Shown: positions 17,594 through 27,906 of the stretch, piece after piece
Layout: the number at the start of each line of letters is the position of its first letter
Numbering within the stretch: position 1 is the first letter of the stretch
DNA from: Micromonospora sp. Llam0
GTDB taxonomy: Bacteria > Actinomycetota > Actinomycetes > Mycobacteriales > Micromonosporaceae
Length of the DNA stretch: 64,000 nt
NCBI RefSeq assembly: GCF_003751085.1
Contig: NZ_RJJY01000002.1
Coordinates: 1,116,001-1,180,000 of the forward strand
Direction of reading: 5' to 3'
Made by a program: the position numbers and the translations under genes
The notes under the pieces: model-generated
What the model was told of the DNA's origin: nothing
Databases searched by the model: none
What the model saw: only the letters and a program-made list of their open reading frames with translations

Positions 17594-18544
17594 TCAGAGG
17601 TCGGCCACGTCCGCCTGCTTGGCCCGGACCGCCTCGGCGGCCTCCTTCAGCGCGGCCAGCTCCGTGTCGGTCAGGTCGGTGGTCACCACCCGACGGACAC
17701 CGTTGGCCCCGAGCTCGGCCTCCACGCCCAGGTAGACGCCGTCGATGCCGTACTCCCCGGTGACCCAGGCGCAGACCGGCATCACCGCACCGGAGTCCTC
17801 GGCCACCGCCTTGGCCATCCGGGCCGCCGCCGCCGACGGCGCGTAGTACGCCGACCCGGTCTTGAGCAGGGCGACGACCTCCGCCCCACCGTTGCGGGTA
17901 CGAACCACCAGCTCCTCGATCTTGTCCGCCGGCAGCAGCTCGGTCAGCGGCTTGCCGTTGACGGTGCACCGCGACGGCACCGGCACCATGGTGTCACCGT
18001 GCGAGCCGAGGGTCAGCGTGCGTACGGTCGCCACCGGTACCGCGAGCGTCTCGGCGACGAAGTGGGAGAACCGGGCGGTGTCCAGCATGCCGGCCTGGCC
18101 GAGCACCCGGTTACGTGGGAAGCCGGTGGCGATCTGCGCCAGCGCGGTCATCTCGTCGAGCGGGTTGGACACCACGATCACCACCGCGTCCGGCGCGTAC
18201 CGGGCGATGTTCTCCGCCACTCCGCGGACGATCTTGGCGTTGACCTCCAGCAGGTCCATCCGGCTCATCCCCGGCTTGCGCGGCAGGCCGGCGGTGACGA
18301 TGACGACGTCCGAGCCGGAGATCACCTCGTAGCCGGAGCCGTCCACCCCGGTGGTCGCACCGACGACCTTGGTCTCGAAGCCCTCGATCGGCCGCGACTG
18401 GTTGAGATCGAGGGCCAGTCCCTCGGGCTTGCCCTCGATGATGTCGGTCAGCACGACGGTGTCGAAGACGTCGTACTCGGCCAGGCGCTGCGCGGTCGTC
18501 GAGCCGTAGAAGCCAGCCCCGACGACGGTGACCTTCTTGCCCAT
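17594..18544 (-). CDS. mdh: Malate dehydrogenase (LDH-like type)
   Basis: The enzyme interconverts malate and oxaloacetate with NAD. It has 316 residues. The N-terminal Rossmann motif is VVGAGFYGSTTAQR, with the cofactor-selecting acidic residue in LTDIIEG. It has SNPLDEMT, and the catalytic His lies in LTLGSHGDTMVP. The sequence type is the short lactate-dehydrogenase-like MDH. It lies in a leftward block with folD upstream and icd downstream. Confidence 0.95.
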   Translation of the reverse strand: MGKKVTVVGAGFYGSTTAQRLAEYDVFDTVVLTDIIEGKPEGLALDLNQSRPIEGFETKVVGATTGVDGSGYEVISGSDVVIVTAGLPRKPGMSRMDLLEVNAKIVRGVAENIARYAPDAVVIVVSNPLDEMTALAQIATGFPRNRVLGQAGMLDTARFSHFVAETLAVPVATVRTLTLGSHGDTMVPVPSRCTVNGKPLTELLPADKIEELVVRTRNGGAEVVALLKTGSAYYAPSAAAARMAKAVAEDSGAVMPVCAWVTGEYGIDGVYLGVEAELGANGVRRVVTTDLTDTELAALKEAAEAVRAKQADVADL

Positions 18545-18660
18545 TGTCGTCTCACTCCCTGCTACCGGGCGAATTTGACGGGACCGTATCAGCCAGGTAA
18601 CGGCGGAGCGGGTAAGGGGCGCGCCCGGAGACCCACCTCACGCCCGCCACACCGATCGGC

Positions 18661-19533
18661 TCACCGGCCGGCCAGGCCCCGCTCGGCCAGTTCCACGACG
18701 TTGGTCAGCAGCATGGCCCGGGTCATCGGGCCGATCCCGCCGGGCACCGGGGCCAGCGCGCCGGCCACCTCGGCCACGTCCGGTGCCACGTCACCGGTGT
18801 ACTGGCCCTTGCCGTTCTCGCCGAGCACCCGGGTGATACCGACGTCCACGACCGTCGCCCCCGGCGTGATCATCTCTGCGGTGACCAGTCCCGGTACGCC
18901 CGCCGCAGCGATCACGATGTCGGCCCGACGAGTGTGGTCACCCAGGTCCAGGGTGCCGGTGTGGCACAGGGTCACCGTGGCGTTCTCACTGCGCCGGGTC
19001 AGCAGCAGACCCAGCGGCCGGCCGACGGTGGTGCCCCGGCCGATCACCACCACCTCCGCGCCCCGGATCCGGATCTCGTTGCGGCGCAGCAGGTCGACGA
19101 TGCCGCGCGGGGTGCAGGCGACCGGCGCGTCGAAGCCGAGCACCAGCCGGCCCAGGTTCACCGGGTGCAGCCCGTCGGCGTCCTTGTCCGGATCGACCCG
19201 CTCCAGCACCCGCTGGGTGTCGATCTGCGCCGGCATCGGCAGCTGCACGATGTAGCCGTGGCAGGCCGGATCGGCGTTCAGCTCGGCGACCACCGCCTCC
19301 ACCTGCTCCTGGGTCGCGTCGGCCGGCAGGTCCCGGCGGATCGAGGCGATGCCGACCTCGGCGCAGTCGCGGTGCTTGCCGTTGACGTACGCCTGGGAGC
19401 CGGGATCCTCACCGACCAGCACGGTGCCGAGACCGGGCACCACCGACTGCTCCGCGAGCGCCTTGACCCGGGCACGAAGATTGTCCTTGATGGCGGAAGC
19501 CGCCGCCTTGCCGTCCAGAATTGTCGCCGTCAC
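18661..19533 (-). CDS. folD: Methylenetetrahydrofolate dehydrogenase/cyclohydrolase
   Basis: FolD converts 5,10-methylene-THF to 10-formyl-THF. It has 290 residues. The catalytic Y-x3-K is in [10 protein letters not shown], followed by IVQLPMPAQ and the NADP loop [17 protein letters not shown]. The start is GTG at 19533. It lies downstream of purN-purH and the pentapeptide gene on the same strand. Since PurN and PurH consume 10-formyl-THF, co-expression would match supply with demand. Confidence 0.97.
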   Translation of the reverse strand: MTATILDGKAAASAIKDNLRARVKALAEQSVVPGLGTVLVGEDPGSQAYVNGKHRDCAEVGIASIRRDLPADATQEQVEAVVAELNADPACHGYIVQLPMPAQIDTQRVLERVDPDKDADGLHPVNLGRLVLGFDAPVACTPRGIVDLLRRNEIRIRGAEVVVIGRGTTVGRPLGLLLTRRSENATVTLCHTGTLDLGDHTRRADIVIAAAGVPGLVTAEMITPGATVVDVGITRVLGENGKGQYTGDVAPDVAEVAGALAPVPGGIGPMTRAMLLTNVVELAERGLAGR

Positions 19534-19586
19534 GTCACCGATCGTCTCACGTCGCCCGATCCGCCCTGGTTGGCACCTCGTGCGGA

Positions 19587-19626
19587 CCAGCCGGTCAGGG
19601 CCGCGCGGCCCAGCCGGTCAGGGCCG
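19587..19626. repeat. 17-bp direct repeat at the pentapeptide gene end
   Basis: CCAGCCGGTCAGGGCCG occurs at 19587-19603 and 19610-19626. Each copy carries the reverse complement of a TGA: the ancestral stop (19618-19620) and the stop actually used by the shifted frame (19595-19597). Confidence 0.85.
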
Positions 19627-20170
19627 TACGTCGGCGCCGTACGCCGCCGCGACCTGCACCGCCTGGGCCAGGTCGATCCGCGCCACGCAGGTCCGCGCCG
19701 CGCAGCTTCGCGCCGGTCAGCCGGGCATAGCCGAGGTCGGCCCCGGAAAGATCCACCCGGCTCAGGTCCGCCTCGGTCAGGTCGGCCTCCCGTAGCCGCA
19801 GCCCGGACAGTTTCGTCCCGGTCAGGTCCTGGCCGCGCAGCAGCACGAACCCCCAGTCCCCGCCGTCGACGTGCAGCGGACGCAGCGTGCAGTCGAGGAA
19901 CTGGGTGCCGGTCAGCTTGCAGTCGGCGAAGGTCGCGTCGAACAACGACGACCGCCGGATCACGCAGTGCAGCAGCGCGCAGTGGGTCAGCCGGGCCGCG
20001 TTGGCCCGCACGCTCGCCAGTACGCAGTTGGTGAAGACGCAGCCGGTCAGCACCGCCTCGGTCAGGTCGACGTCGACGAGCTCACAGCGGTCGAAGTGCA
20101 CCCGGTCGAACTCGTCGAGCGCCCAGTCGGCCCCGACGATCCGCTCCTCGACGCGCTGCTGCGGCGACAC
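19595..20170 (-). CDS. Pentapeptide-repeat protein (C-terminus shifted)
   Basis: The product is 191 residues as read. Repeats of the A(D/N)LxX kind form a right-handed beta helix, for example [20 protein letters not shown]. In the last repeat the frame passes from LRGAD into Gly/Arg-rich sequence ([11 protein letters not shown]). Removing one base there gives [19 protein letters not shown] and a stop at 19618, a normal ending for this family. A +1 indel near 19688 is therefore likely. The extended frame stops at 19595, inside a duplicated 17-bp copy of the gene's own end. It starts 17 bp after purH. Function unknown; some relatives protect gyrase, but nothing here proves that. Confidence 0.8.
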   Translation of the reverse strand: MSPQQRVEERIVGADWALDEFDRVHFDRCELVDVDLTEAVLTGCVFTNCVLASVRANAARLTHCALLHCVIRRSSLFDATFADCKLTGTQFLDCTLRPLHVDGGDWGFVLLRGQDLTGTKLSGLRLREADLTEADLSRVDLSGADLGYARLTGAKLRGADLRGADRPGPGGAGRGGVRRRRTALTGWAARP

Positions 20171-20186
20171 GACGACGGCCGGCCGG

Positions 20187-21791
20187 TCAGTGGAAGAAGT
20201 GCCGGGTGCCGGTCAGGTACATGGCGACCCCGGCGGCGTTCGCCGCCGCGATCGCCTCGTCGTCCCGGATCGAACCACCGGGCTGTACCACCGCGCGTAC
20301 CCCGGCGTCGATCAGCACCTGCAGCCCGTCCGGAAACGGGAAGAACGCGTCGGAGGCGGCCACCGCGCCGGCGGCCCGGCCGGCGCCGGCCCGGCGTACC
20401 GCCAACTCGGCGGCGTCGACCCGGTTGACCTGGCCCATGCCGACCCCGACGGTGGCACCGTCGCGGGCCAGCAGGATCGCGTTGCTCTTCACCGCGCGTA
20501 CCGCCCGCCAGGCGAAGCCCAGGTCGGCCAGCAGGTCGGCGTCGGCCGGCTCACCGGTGGCCAGCCGCCAGCTCGCCGGATCGTCGCCGGCGGCGTCGAT
20601 CCGGTCGGCGGTCTGCGCCAGCCGGCCGCCGGTGACCTGCCGCCATTCGACGTCCGCCGGCTGCCACGCCGGGGCGAGCAGCAGCCGCAGGTTCTTCTTC
20701 CGGGCCAGCACCTCGACCGCGGCCGGGTCGAACCCGGGGGCCACCACCACCTCGGTGAAGATCTCCGCGATCTGGTTGGCCAGCTCGACGGTGACCGCCC
20801 GGTTGACCGCGATCACCCCGCCGTACGCGGAGACCGGGTCGCAGGCGTGCGCCTTGCGGTGTGCCTCGGCGACGTCGACACCGACCGCGATGCCGCACGG
20901 GTTGGCGTGCTTTATGATCGCCACCGCCGGGGCGGTGAAGTCGTTCGCCGCCCGCCAGGCGGCGTCGGAGTCGACGTAGTTGTTGTACGACATCTCCTTG
21001 CCGTGCAGCTGCTCGGCCTGGGCCAGCCCGGCCGGTGCCGCCGGGTCCAGGTAGAGGGCCGCCCGCTGGTGCGGGTTCTCGCCGTAGCGCAGCACGGCGG
21101 CCCGGCGCAGCGCGGTGCCGGCGAACTCCGGCCAGTCCACCGTCCCACCGGCGCCACCGGTCGCCGGCTGGTCGGTGTCCGCGCCGACCAGGGTCCGGGC
21201 GCACCAGTCGGCGACCGCGACGTCGTACTCGGCGATGTCGGCGAAGGCGCGGGCGGCGAGGGCGCGTCGCTGCCGCAGGGTGAAACCACCGTCGGCGAGG
21301 GCCTGCTCGATCAGCGGGTACGCCGACACCGAGGTGACCACCGCGACGCTGGCGTGGTTCTTCGCCGCCGCCCGCACCATCGCCGGGCCGCCGATGTCGA
21401 TCTGCTCGACGCAGCCGTCCAGGTCGGCACCGGAGGCCACCGTCTGCTGGAACGGGTACAGGTTGGACACCAGCAGGTTGAACGGGGCGACGCCGAGCTC
21501 GGCCAGCTGCGTGGTGTGGTCGGCGGAGCGCAGGTCGGCCAGCAGCCCGGCGTGGATGTGCGGGTGCAGCGTCTTGACCCGGCCGTCCAGGCATTCCGGA
21601 AAGCCGGTCACGTCCTCCACCCGGACCACCGGCACGCCTGCGGCGGCGATGGTGGTCGCGGTCGACCCGGTGGAGACGATCTCCACCCCGGCGGCGTGCA
21701 GCATGGTGGCCAGCTCGACCAGGCCGGTCTTGTCGTAGACGCTGATCAACGCCCGGTGCAGCGGACGGCGGCCGTCGGTGCTCGGGTTCAT
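20187..21791 (-). CDS. purH: Bifunctional AICAR formyltransferase/IMP cyclohydrolase
   Basis: This enzyme performs the last two steps of IMP synthesis. It has 534 residues. The N-terminal MGS-like cyclohydrolase domain has [10 protein letters not shown] and [13 protein letters not shown]. The C-terminal formyltransferase domain has RYGENPHQ and [12 protein letters not shown] with the catalytic Lys-His pair. The ATG at 21791 overlaps the purN stop by 4 nt. A poly-Ala/Gly stretch near 460 ([17 protein letters not shown]) is normal for actinomycetes. It is cotranscribed with purN. Confidence 0.98.
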   Translation of the reverse strand: MNPSTDGRRPLHRALISVYDKTGLVELATMLHAAGVEIVSTGSTATTIAAAGVPVVRVEDVTGFPECLDGRVKTLHPHIHAGLLADLRSADHTTQLAELGVAPFNLLVSNLYPFQQTVASGADLDGCVEQIDIGGPAMVRAAAKNHASVAVVTSVSAYPLIEQALADGGFTLRQRRALAARAFADIAEYDVAVADWCARTLVGADTDQPATGGAGGTVDWPEFAGTALRRAAVLRYGENPHQRAALYLDPAAPAGLAQAEQLHGKEMSYNNYVDSDAAWRAANDFTAPAVAIIKHANPCGIAVGVDVAEAHRKAHACDPVSAYGGVIAVNRAVTVELANQIAEIFTEVVVAPGFDPAAVEVLARKKNLRLLLAPAWQPADVEWRQVTGGRLAQTADRIDAAGDDPASWRLATGEPADADLLADLGFAWRAVRAVKSNAILLARDGATVGVGMGQVNRVDAAELAVRRAGAGRAAGAVAASDAFFPFPDGLQVLIDAGVRAVVQPGGSIRDDEAIAAANAAGVAMYLTGTRHFFH

Positions 21792-22402
21792 CGGATGGTG
21801 ACCTTTCGATGCGAGATGGTCCAGCCGTGCCGGACCAGCCGGCCGACGTACTCGACGAGCTGCGCCCGCTCCGCTTCCTTGATCCGCTCGGTCAGGCTGG
21901 CCTCGTCGTCGTCCGGCTCGACCGGGACCGCGACCTGCGCGACGATCGGTCCGGTGTCGACGCCGGCGTCGACGAAGAAGAGCGTGGCACCGGCCAGCTT
22001 GACCCCGTAGGCGAGGGCGTCCCGCGGGCCGTTCATGCCGGGGAACGCGGGCAGCAACGAGTTGTGGGTGTTGACGTAGCGGTCCCCGAAGGCGGCGAGG
22101 AACCGGGCGCCGACCAGCTTCAGGAAGCCGGCCGAGACGATCAGGTCCGGCTGGTACGCGGCGACCTCGGCGGTCAGTGCGGCGTCCCAGTCCGCGCGGC
22201 TGGCGTGGTCGGCGACCCGGGCCACGAAGGTGGGCACCCCGGCGGCCCTGGCCCGGTCCAGCCCGGCAATCCCGTCCCGGTCCGCGCCGACCGCGACGAC
22301 GACCGCGCCGTACGTGGGGTCCTCGGTGGCGTCGAGCAGCGCCTGCAGGTTGGTGCCGGAGCCGGAGACGAGCACCACGAGTCTGGCCGGGGACGAGGTC
22401 AC
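21788..22402 (-). CDS. purN: Phosphoribosylglycinamide formyltransferase
   Basis: PurN transfers a formyl group from 10-formyl-THF to GAR. It has 204 residues. It contains [11 protein letters not shown] at the N-terminus, the catalytic N-x-H in [12 protein letters not shown] (most homologues have Pro rather than Asn after the His), and [10 protein letters not shown] with the catalytic Asp. The start is GTG at 22402. It is the first gene of purN-purH-pentapeptide-folD and divergent from the DUF4190 protein. Confidence 0.97.
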   Translation of the reverse strand: MTSSPARLVVLVSGSGTNLQALLDATEDPTYGAVVVAVGADRDGIAGLDRARAAGVPTFVARVADHASRADWDAALTAEVAAYQPDLIVSAGFLKLVGARFLAAFGDRYVNTHNSLLPAFPGMNGPRDALAYGVKLAGATLFFVDAGVDTGPIVAQVAVPVEPDDDEASLTERIKEAERAQLVEYVGRLVRHGWTISHRKVTIR

Positions 22403-22554
22403 CCGAGCACCCTACCCGGCCGCCGACGACGCCCTTCCAGGTCCCGCCCGGCGCGACGGGCGACAGGATTTGCGCTGACCAGATACGCTGCCCGACGCTC
22501 GGGCAAACACGACTTCCGACCGCCCTGAGCGTCGTCGTCATGAAGGAGCTCTCT

Positions 22555-23133
22555 GTGCAGCCCGGCTACCCAGGCCAAGATCCGTACGGCCAGCAGCCCC
22601 AGCAGCCCCAGGACCCGACCTCGTCGCCACCGTCCGACCCGTACGGCCAGCAGCCGCCGTCGTCGGGGCAGCCCTACTCGGACCCGTACGGCCAGCAGCC
22701 GCCGTCCTCGGGGCAGCCCTACTCGGACCCGTACGGCCAGCAGCCGCCGGGGCAGCCGTACCCGCAGCAGCCGCCGATGCAGCCCTACGGTGACCCGTAC
22801 GCTCAACAGCCGGTGCCGGGCCAGCCGTACCCTGCCGGCGGCTACGGCATGCCGGGCCAGCAGAAGAACAACAACCTGGGCCTGATCGGCATGATCGTCG
22901 GCATCACCTCGCTGGTGCTGGCCCTGTGCTGCCCGCTGCTCGGCATCCCGGCCGGGATCGCCGGCGCGGTGCTCGGCTTCCTCGGCAAGAACAAGGCCGA
23001 CCAGGGGCTGGCGGACAACCGTGGGCAGGCGATGGCCGGGCTGATCTGTGGCGCGATCGGGGTGGTGCTCGGCATCGCGAACTCGATCCTCGGCATTCTG
23101 ATGGACTTCGGCGGCGGGTTCGGCAGCGTCTGA
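22555..23133 (+). CDS. DUF4190 membrane protein with Pro/Gln/Tyr-rich N-terminus
   Basis: The protein has about 192 residues. Residues 1-100 are a disordered repeat tail of [15 protein letters not shown] units. Two transmembrane helices follow (about 108-140 and 160-185) with the DUF4190 pattern: a small-residue-rich helix, a KNKADQG loop, then the second helix. The GTG at 22555 is chosen because GGAG lies 7 nt upstream; an ATG at 22540 has no ribosome site. Function unknown. A second DUF4190 protein lies 1.5 kb away. Confidence 0.85.
   Translation: MQPGYPGQDPYGQQPQQPQDPTSSPPSDPYGQQPPSSGQPYSDPYGQQPPSSGQPYSDPYGQQPPGQPYPQQPPMQPYGDPYAQQPVPGQPYPAGGYGMPGQQKNNNLGLIGMIVGITSLVLALCCPLLGIPAGIAGAVLGFLGKNKADQGLADNRGQAMAGLICGAIGVVLGIANSILGILMDFGGGFGSV
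22636..22748. repeat. 45-bp tandem repeat, about 2.5 copies
   Basis: Units at 22636-22680 and 22681-22725 differ at one base; a partial third begins at 22726. They encode the 15-residue unit [15 protein letters not shown] of the DUF4190 protein's cytosolic tail. Confidence 0.9.
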
Positions 23134-23155
23134 GTCGGCGCTGCGACGCGGCCGA

Positions 23156-24496
23156 TCAGGGCGTCCCGGATGATCCGGGGCGCCCTGTTCTGTTGCCGGA
23201 CCGTCCCGGACGCGAGCCGGACCGGTCCGCCGGGGGTGCCGCCACCGCCCACGCCGCCGCCGCGCCGACCACCGCCCCGACCGCGAGCACCACGCTCGAC
23301 ATGGCCGCCACCTGCCAGGCGACCGGGCCGACGTCGGCGAGCCGTCCGGCACCGAGCGGACCGCCGGACACGGCCGCCGCACCGCCCAACAGCAGACCGG
23401 CCACCGGCCCGCCGATCAGGGCGGCACCGATCAGCACCGGCCAGCCGGGCAGCCGGGCAGCGCCCCGGTCGGTCGCCGTCGGCCAGCGGCGGGCCAGCAC
23501 CCAACCGGTGGTCATCCCGGCCAGTACCGGCAGGGCGAGCAGCGCCGCGCTGAGCCCGCCGGCCGGGCCGTTGGGCAGCCCGGCGAACAGTGGCACCGCC
23601 GGCAGGCTGCCGAGGGTGACCTCGGTGGTCCGTACCGCCGTGTCGGATCCCAGCGCGAAGCCCGGCCCCAGTAGGTAGGCGGTCGCCCAGATGGTGGCGT
23701 TCGGTGCGTACGCGATGCTGAGCAGCGTGATCCCGGCCTGCCCGGCCACCCCGGCCCGGTACACCCCGATGGTGTCGGCGGCGTCCCCACCGCTGATCGC
23801 CACGGACAGCCCGGCCACGGCGGCACCGGCGCCGAGCACCAGCAGCGCGGCGACCAGCCCGGCCCGCGCCGCGTGCCGGAGCAGGTCGGGGCAGCGCGCC
23901 GCCAGTCGGCGCAGCGTACCGGTGGTCTGGCCGGCTCCGATCAACGCGCCGGCCGCGCCGAACACCGCCAGCGTGGTCCCGGCCCGCAGCGGTTCGACCG
24001 CCGTGGTAGCGCTGCTGGCGATCTGCGCGGCGGCGGCGCCCAGCGCGCCGTACGCGGTCGCGACGGCCAATGCGACGACGAGCGCCCGTACGGCGGATCC
24101 GCTGCGCCGGGCACCGACCGCCCGGGTGGTGTGCACCCCGGCCCGGTAGATCCGCCAGGCGGCGAGCGCGCTGAGCAGCAGCGGCGGCAGGCCGAGCGGA
24201 CCGGTCGGCGTGTCCAGCGGTACGCCGTGCCCGAGCAGCCAGGCGGCCAGACCGATCCGGGCCGCGCCGAGGACCGACGAGTCGCCTTCGGCGAGTCGGA
24301 TCAGCCACATCACCACCGCGACCGGCAGGTACGACACCACGGCGGCCCACAGGGTGGTCACCGAGGCCGCGACGACCAGCGGGGCCCGGCCACGGCGGGC
24401 GGCACCGGGGGCACGGCCGGGGCCGGGGTGCCGAACGGCGTCGACCGACGCGGTACCGTCCGGCGGTCGCGGCGGATCCGGGGGGTGGGCTGCCAT
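23156..24496 (-). CDS. DUF6350 multi-pass membrane protein
   Basis: A polytopic membrane protein of about 446 residues with roughly ten hydrophobic segments. It has a cytosolic Pro/Arg-rich N-terminus of about 40 residues and a basic Gly/Ser/Arg tail. The layout and AAWLLGHGVPLDTPTGPLGL motif match the actinobacterial DUF6350 family, often encoded beside purN/purH as here. Start ATG at 24496. Function unknown. Confidence 0.85.
   Translation of the reverse strand: MAAHPPDPPRPPDGTASVDAVRHPGPGRAPGAARRGRAPLVVAASVTTLWAAVVSYLPVAVVMWLIRLAEGDSSVLGAARIGLAAWLLGHGVPLDTPTGPLGLPPLLLSALAAWRIYRAGVHTTRAVGARRSGSAVRALVVALAVATAYGALGAAAAQIASSATTAVEPLRAGTTLAVFGAAGALIGAGQTTGTLRRLAARCPDLLRHAARAGLVAALLVLGAGAAVAGLSVAISGGDAADTIGVYRAGVAGQAGITLLSIAYAPNATIWATAYLLGPGFALGSDTAVRTTEVTLGSLPAVPLFAGLPNGPAGGLSAALLALPVLAGMTTGWVLARRWPTATDRGAARLPGWPVLIGAALIGGPVAGLLLGGAAAVSGGPLGAGRLADVGPVAWQVAAMSSVVLAVGAVVGAAAAWAVAAPPADRSGSRPGRSGNRTGRPGSSGTP
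23157..23187. terminator. Shared terminator overlapping the DUF6350 stop codon
   Basis: A 14-bp stem (23157-23170 with 23174-23187, one T-G wobble) has a 3-nt loop. It includes the last codons and stop of the convergent DUF6350 gene, and lies 23 bp after the DUF4190 stop. Confidence 0.7.
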
Positions 24497-24660
24497 CGTG
24501 CCTACTTTGGCACGTGGGCGCACTGATCCGGCGGCAATATCGCCGTAGCCTGGCCGGTCACCTGCCGAACCCGCCGACATTCCGGTCATTTGGCCGTACG
24601 CTCGGTGCTGGACCGCGCCGTCGACGACGGCGGTCGTCGAGTTGACGGGGGACCCTGCCG

Positions 24661-24909
24661 ATGACCCAGTATCCACCGGCCGCAGCATCAGCCGGCAGCG
24701 ACCGCAGCACCCTGTGGGGTGTGCTCGGCATCGTGATCGGCCTGCTCTGCTGCGGCATCCTCGGCATCGTCTTCGGCGCACTGTCGATCCGCGACGCCAA
24801 CCGCTTCCGTAAGTCCCCGGTGCTCGGCTGGGTGGCGATCGTGCTGAGCGTGCTGAACATCATCGCCAACGCCAGCTTCTGGGCCACCGGGAACTACCCG
24901 ATCGGCTGA
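24661..24909 (+). CDS. Small DUF4190-like membrane protein
   Basis: An 82-residue protein with two transmembrane helices (about 17-42 and 53-75) joined by a basic loop (RDANRFRKS). A GGGGGA stretch precedes the ATG. The arrangement matches DUF4190, with a much shorter tail than the 22.5 kb homologue. Function unknown. Confidence 0.8.
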   Translation: MTQYPPAAASAGSDRSTLWGVLGIVIGLLCCGILGIVFGALSIRDANRFRKSPVLGWVAIVLSVLNIIANASFWATGNYPIG

Positions 24910-24969
24910 CCACACGACGACGGCCGCCGACCGGTCTCCCGGTCGACGGCCCGTGTCGGTTGTGGCCGG

Positions 24970-25857
24970 TCAGCCGCCGGTGATCACCTGGCGCATCAGC
25001 CGGGCGGTCTCGCTCGGCGTACGGCCGACCTTGACTCCGGCCGCCTCCAGCGCGACCTTCTTGGCATCGGCGGTGCCCGCCGAGCCGGAGATGATCGCAC
25101 CGGCGTGGCCCATCGTCTTGCCGGGCGGGGCGGTGAACCCGGCGATGTAGCCGACCACCGGCTTGGTCACGTTCGCCTTGATGAACTCCGCGGCCCGCTC
25201 CTCGGCGTCGCCGCCGATCTCGCCGATCATCACGATCGCGTCGGTCTCCGGGTCCTCCTGGAAGGCGGCCAGCGCGTCGATGTGGGTGGTGCCGATGACC
25301 GGGTCACCGCCGATGCCGACGCAGGTGGAGAAGCCGATGTCGCGCAGCTCGTACATCAGCTGGTAGGTCAGCGTGCCGCTCTTGCTGACCAGGCCGATCC
25401 GGCCGGCCGGGGTGATGTCCGCCGGGATGATGCCGGCGTTGGAGGCCCCTGGGGAGGCGATCCCCGGACAGTTCGGACCGATGATCCGGGTCTTGCCGCC
25501 CTTGGCTGTGTTGTGCGCCCAGAAGGCGGTCGAGTCGTGCACCGGGATGCCTTCGGTGATCACCACGGCGAGCGGGATCTCGGCGTCGATCGCCTCGATC
25601 ACCGCCGCCTTGCAGAACGCCGGCGGGACGAAGATGACCGTGACGTCGGCCCCGGTCTCCTTCATCGCCTCGCCGACGTTGGCGAACACCGGCAGCCGGG
25701 TGTCGCCGAACTCGACCTGCTGTCCGGCCTTGCGCGGGTTGACCCCGCCGACGACGGTGGTGCCGGCGGCGAGCATCCGCCGGGTGTGCTTGGAGCCCTC
25801 AGAACCGGTCATGCCCTGCACGATGACCTTGGAGTCCTTGGTCAGCCAGATCGCCAT
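24970..25857 (-). CDS. sucD: Succinate-CoA ligase alpha subunit
   Basis: The alpha subunit carries the phosphohistidine of succinyl-CoA synthetase. It has about 295 residues. The N-terminal CoA site is [18 protein letters not shown], and the active-site His is in GHAGAIISG near 250. The ATG at 25857 ([10 protein letters not shown]) is chosen as the family start; a GTG at 25866 overlaps the sucC stop and would add three residues. It is cotranscribed with sucC. Confidence 0.96.
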   Translation of the reverse strand: MAIWLTKDSKVIVQGMTGSEGSKHTRRMLAAGTTVVGGVNPRKAGQQVEFGDTRLPVFANVGEAMKETGADVTVIFVPPAFCKAAVIEAIDAEIPLAVVITEGIPVHDSTAFWAHNTAKGGKTRIIGPNCPGIASPGASNAGIIPADITPAGRIGLVSKSGTLTYQLMYELRDIGFSTCVGIGGDPVIGTTHIDALAAFQEDPETDAIVMIGEIGGDAEERAAEFIKANVTKPVVGYIAGFTAPPGKTMGHAGAIISGSAGTADAKKVALEAAGVKVGRTPSETARLMRQVITGG

Positions 25858-25862
25858 CTCGA

Positions 25863-27059
25863 TCACTGTCCTTCCGGGCGGCCGGACGCCGCTGCGGCGA
25901 GCTGCGCGGCCCGCTCGGCCGCTCCGTCCATGGTGTCGACCCGCTCGACGAGGGGGTTGGCGGCCGAGTCGAGGATCGCCCGGCCCGCCTCGGCGTTGTT
26001 GCCGTCCAGCCGGACGACGAGCGGCTTGGTCACCGTCTCACCGCGCTGTTCGAGCAGGGCCAGCGCCTGGACTACGCCGTTGGCCACCTCGTCGCAGGCG
26101 GTGATCCCGCCGAAGACGTTGACGAACACGGTCCGCACGTCCGGGTCGGAGAGCACGATCTCCAGCCCGTTGGCCATCACCGCCGCGCTGGCGCCACCAC
26201 CGATGTCGAGGAAGTTGGCCGGTTTGACGCCGCCGTGCGCCTCGCCGGCGTACGCCACCACGTCGAGGGTGGACATGACCAGGCCGGCCCCGTTGCCGAT
26301 GATGCCGACCGAGCCGTCGAGCTTGACGTAGTTGAGGTCCTTCTCCTTGGCCCGCTGCTCCAGCGGGTCGACCGCGGACTGGTCGACCATCGCCTCGTGG
26401 TCGGGGTGCCGGAAACCGGCGTTCTCGTCCAGGGTGACCTTGGCGTCGAGGCAGAGCACCCGGCCCTCGGGGGTCCGGGCCAACGGGTTCACCTCGACCA
26501 GGGTGGTGTCCTCGGCGATGAACGCCTGCCAGAGGCGGACCGCGATGTCGGTGAGCTGGTCGGTGAGCTCGGCCGGGAAGCCTGCGGCGGTGACGATCTC
26601 GGCGGCCTTGGCCTCGTCCACCCCGACGTTGGCGTCGATGGCGATCTTCGCCACCCGCTCCGGGGTCTCGGCGGCGACCTGCTCGATGTCCATCCCGCCC
26701 GCGACACTGGCGATGCAGAGGAAGGTGCGGTTGGCCCGGTCCAGCAGGTACGACAGGTAGTACTCGTCGGCGATGTCGGCAGTCACCGTCAGCATCACCT
26801 TGCCGACGGTGTGCCCCTTGATGTCCATACCGAGGATGTTGGTGGCGTGACCGACCGCCTCGTCGACGTCCTCGGCCAGCTTCACGCCGCCGGCCTTACC
26901 TCGACCACCGACCTTGACCTGGGCCTTGACCACGACACGGCCGCCGAGGCGCTCGGCGATCGCGCGGGCCTCTTCCGGGGTGGTGGCGACGCCGCCGGCG
27001 AGCACGGGCAACCCGTGTCGCTCGAACAGCTCGCGCCCCTGGTACTCGTACAGGTCCAC
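25863..27059 (-). CDS. sucC: Succinate-CoA ligase beta subunit
   Basis: The beta subunit binds nucleotide (ATP-grasp) and succinate. It has 398 residues. It begins [19 protein letters not shown] and contains [29 protein letters not shown] and the succinate loop [17 protein letters not shown]. The start is GTG at 27059. It is followed directly by sucD. An 8-bp inverted repeat at 27131-27151 sits about 70 bp upstream of the start. Confidence 0.97.
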   Translation of the reverse strand: MDLYEYQGRELFERHGLPVLAGGVATTPEEARAIAERLGGRVVVKAQVKVGGRGKAGGVKLAEDVDEAVGHATNILGMDIKGHTVGKVMLTVTADIADEYYLSYLLDRANRTFLCIASVAGGMDIEQVAAETPERVAKIAIDANVGVDEAKAAEIVTAAGFPAELTDQLTDIAVRLWQAFIAEDTTLVEVNPLARTPEGRVLCLDAKVTLDENAGFRHPDHEAMVDQSAVDPLEQRAKEKDLNYVKLDGSVGIIGNGAGLVMSTLDVVAYAGEAHGGVKPANFLDIGGGASAAVMANGLEIVLSDPDVRTVFVNVFGGITACDEVANGVVQALALLEQRGETVTKPLVVRLDGNNAEAGRAILDSAANPLVERVDTMDGAAERAAQLAAAASGRPEGQ

Positions 27060-27507
27060 GTTTGCGCGTCCCGTTCCGTCTCCGCGGCGCGCCGTCGCGC
27101 CGCCGCCAGCGTGCAGAATCAGATGATTTCCCGGTCACGAGCGGTGACCGGCCATTGGCGCAGCCTAACCACCCGGCCCCGGGACGCCAGTAGGCGGGCG
27201 GACGGTGTGCGCAACTGCACACATCCGGCGAGCCGCCCATGCAGCCGTACGGCGAGCTGGTCCCGACCACCGGCCCGGCTCCCTGAAATAAGGTGCGCCG
27301 GCGACGTAACCCCCGGTGACAGGTGTCGTTGAGTGAGGTGTCGGAAACGCAGCGCGGGGCCGACGGAAAGCGGCCGATGCCCTGTCGGTCGAGGGGTGGC
27401 GGCGGGGCATCGTGCATGGAGAGGCCGGACGTGTGAGGGGTGCGTCCGGCCTCTCACCCTTTTCAGTGGGCCGTCTCACCTTTTCACTGGGCCGGGATGC
27501 CGCCGCT
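27060..27507. other. Intergenic region between sucC and the B12-binding gene
   Basis: No credible gene. It holds a perfect 8-bp inverted repeat, CCGGTCAC/GTGACCGG (27131-27138 with 27144-27151), near the sucC promoter. It also holds a 13-bp stem-loop (27419-27455) and a short degenerate repeat (27454-27516) next to the B12-binding gene's stop. Confidence 0.6.
27419..27455 (-). terminator. Stem-loop after the B12-binding gene
   Basis: A perfect 13-bp stem (27419-27431 with 27443-27455) with an 11-nt loop lies about 50 bp beyond the stop of the leftward B12-binding gene. Confidence 0.65.
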
Positions 27508-27516
27508 TCACTGGGC
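27454..27516. repeat. Three degenerate copies of a stop-codon-proximal sequence
   Basis: TCACcYTTTTCAsTGGGCC occurs at 27454-27472 and 27477-27494. A shortened version, CTTCACTGGGCGG, at 27504-27516 contains the true stop and last codons of the B12-binding gene. This looks like local duplication of the gene's 3' end. Confidence 0.65.
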
Positions 27517-27906
27517 GGGGATGCTGCCGCGGACCCATTCGACGATGTCGGTGGTGCTCGCCCCGGGAGTGAAGATCCTGGCCACGCCGAGCGCACTGAG
27601 TTCCGCGATGTCCTCGTCGGGGACGATGCCTCCGCCGAAGACCACGATGTCGTCCGCACCCCGCTGGCGCAGCAGGTCGAGCACTCGGCGGAACAGCGTG
27701 AGGTGCGCGCCGGACAGCACGGAGAGCCCGATGCCGTCGGCATCCTCCTGGATGGCGGTCTCGACGATCTGCTCCGGTGTCTGGTGCAGACCGGTGTAGA
27801 TGACTTCGATGCCGGCGTCCCGCAACGCCCTGGCCACCACTTTGACGCCGCGGTCGTGGCCGTCGAGACCAGGCTTGGCCACCACCACCCGGATCCGAGT
27901 CTCCAT
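27508..27906 (-). CDS. Cobalamin-binding domain protein (mutase small-domain type)
   Basis: The protein has 132 residues, the size of a stand-alone B12-binding domain such as the small C-terminal part of methylmalonyl-CoA mutase. The DxHxxG cobalamin signature is visible as GLDGHDRG at residues 13-20, with GLSVLSGAH and [10 protein letters not shown] as further conserved loops. The ATG at 27906 follows an AGGAGG-like stretch (GGCAGGAGG). The catalytic subunit is not nearby, so it must pair with a large subunit encoded elsewhere or act as a B12 carrier or sensor. Confidence 0.9.
   Translation of the reverse strand: METRIRVVVAKPGLDGHDRGVKVVARALRDAGIEVIYTGLHQTPEQIVETAIQEDADGIGLSVLSGAHLTLFRRVLDLLRQRGADDIVVFGGGIVPDEDIAELSALGVARIFTPGASTTDIVEWVRGSIPAQ

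Noticed and set aside
16214..19255. Very long plus-strand reading frame (about 1,000 codons)
   Set aside because: It is the antisense of icd, mdh and folD, which have complete catalytic motifs. The frame is Val/Arg/Gly-rich with no domain, as expected for the complementary strand of high-GC genes.
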